A stretch of DNA of 44,345 nucleotides from Candidatus Scalindua rubra. GTDB taxonomy: Bacteria > Planctomycetota > Brocadiia > Brocadiales > Scalinduaceae. The translations under genes were made by a program, and so were the position numbers. The notes under the pieces were generated by a model, which was not told the DNA's origin, made no database searches, and saw nothing but the letters and a program-made list of their open reading frames with translations. Positions 44,279 to 44,345 of this stretch are shown in pieces (positions within the stretch are counted from its first letter, which is position 1; the number at the start of each line of letters is the position of its first letter). The stretch is from assembly GCA_001723765.1 (NCBI GenBank), contig MAYW01000020.1:1-44345 (forward strand). Direction: 5' to 3'.

Positions 44279-44345
44279 ATGTTACCCATCACTATTAGAA
44301 AAAGAACCATCACCGACAATGAGCTGCGCTTCATCAAAAGAAATC
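44279..44345 (+). CDS. Start of a possible DruA/DUF4338-type gene, cut by the window edge
   Basis: The last 67 bases, read from ATG 44279, encode MLPITIRKRTITDNELRFI and three more residues. This resembles the beginning of DUF4338 (DruA-like) proteins, which often open with a TxRGRTLTxxDLxxI-type segment. DUF4338 proteins are found in Druantia anti-phage loci and as solitary or mobile genes. Only about 22 residues are visible and no strong ribosome-binding site precedes them. The rest lies outside the window. Confidence 0.3.
   Translation, partial: MLPITIRKRTITDNELRFIKRN

Overview
The window is an A+T-rich bacterial segment (about one third G+C by eye). It is dominated by one very long run of genes on the minus strand, from about 43.15 kb down to 4.5 kb, that makes a surface glycan or glycoprotein decoration containing nonulosonic (sialic/legionaminic/pseudaminic-type) acids. 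I cannot assign a species. A Gram-negative environmental anaerobe fits the radical SAM enzymes and the GxxExxY gene with its surrounding repeats. An anammox-type planctomycete is possible, but this is a low-confidence guess. No rRNA, tRNA or CRISPR array was seen.

Layout by region. (1) 0-4.5 kb is an accessory edge: a radical SAM/SPASM protein, a GxxExxY protein, an AAA ATPase fused to a PD-(D/E)XK nuclease-like domain, a TumA/TumE-like toxin-antitoxin pair, and several short repeats, including a 53-bp exact repeat that carries the leader of the GxxExxY gene. (2) 4.5-14.5 kb holds a CMP-sugar cytidylyltransferase, a methyltransferase, a sulfatase-fold protein, a sulfotransferase, an ABC exporter split by a frameshift, a second cytidylyltransferase, a GT2 glycosyltransferase and a B12-type radical SAM protein. 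The gap at 8.2-8.6 kb contains two decayed copies of a cytidylyltransferase 5' end. (3) 14.5-24.3 kb is a first nonulosonate module: NeuB-type synthase, GT-B protein (frameshifted), DegT aminotransferase, Gfo/Idh/MocA oxidoreductase, SpsF-type cytidylyltransferase and GNAT acetyltransferase. These are followed by a sugar amidotransferase group: HisH-like glutaminase and HisF-like subunit between two PP-loop (WbpG/PseA-type) proteins. (4) 24.3-33.6 kb holds two large GT-B-like surface-carbohydrate proteins (one frameshifted), an unusual fusion of an AAC(3)-type acetyltransferase to a DUF4910-type metallopeptidase, a methyltransferase, and a radical SAM protein overlapping a cytidylyltransferase. 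(5) 33.7-43.2 kb is a second module: two D-2-hydroxyacid dehydrogenases, a second NeuB, a NodB-type deacetylase, a formyltransferase-like enzyme, a GNAT, an SDR epimerase/dehydratase, a second DegT (frameshifted), a second Gfo/Idh/MocA protein and a HAD phosphatase (frameshifted twice). (6) The right edge has a small divergent membrane coiled-coil gene on the plus strand and the first codons of a possible DruA/DUF4338-type gene.

How the genes fit together. NeuB enzymes condense a hexose derivative with phosphoenolpyruvate. NeuA/SpsF-type enzymes activate the product with CMP. DegT, Gfo/Idh, GNAT, formyl-, methyl-, sulfo- and amidotransferases diversify it. The GT-B and GT2 proteins would attach it, and the ABC protein would export a lipid-linked product. 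Four intact cytidylyltransferases, two synthases and duplicated aminotransferase/oxidoreductase genes suggest at least two different activated sugars. No hydrolysing UDP-sugar 2-epimerase (NeuC/LegG/PseG type) was recognised here, so early steps are probably encoded elsewhere.

A striking pattern is that five otherwise well-conserved glycan genes are broken by small indels in short A/T homopolymers. That is either slipped-strand (phase-variable) switching, recent decay, or homopolymer sequencing error. The sequence alone cannot decide.
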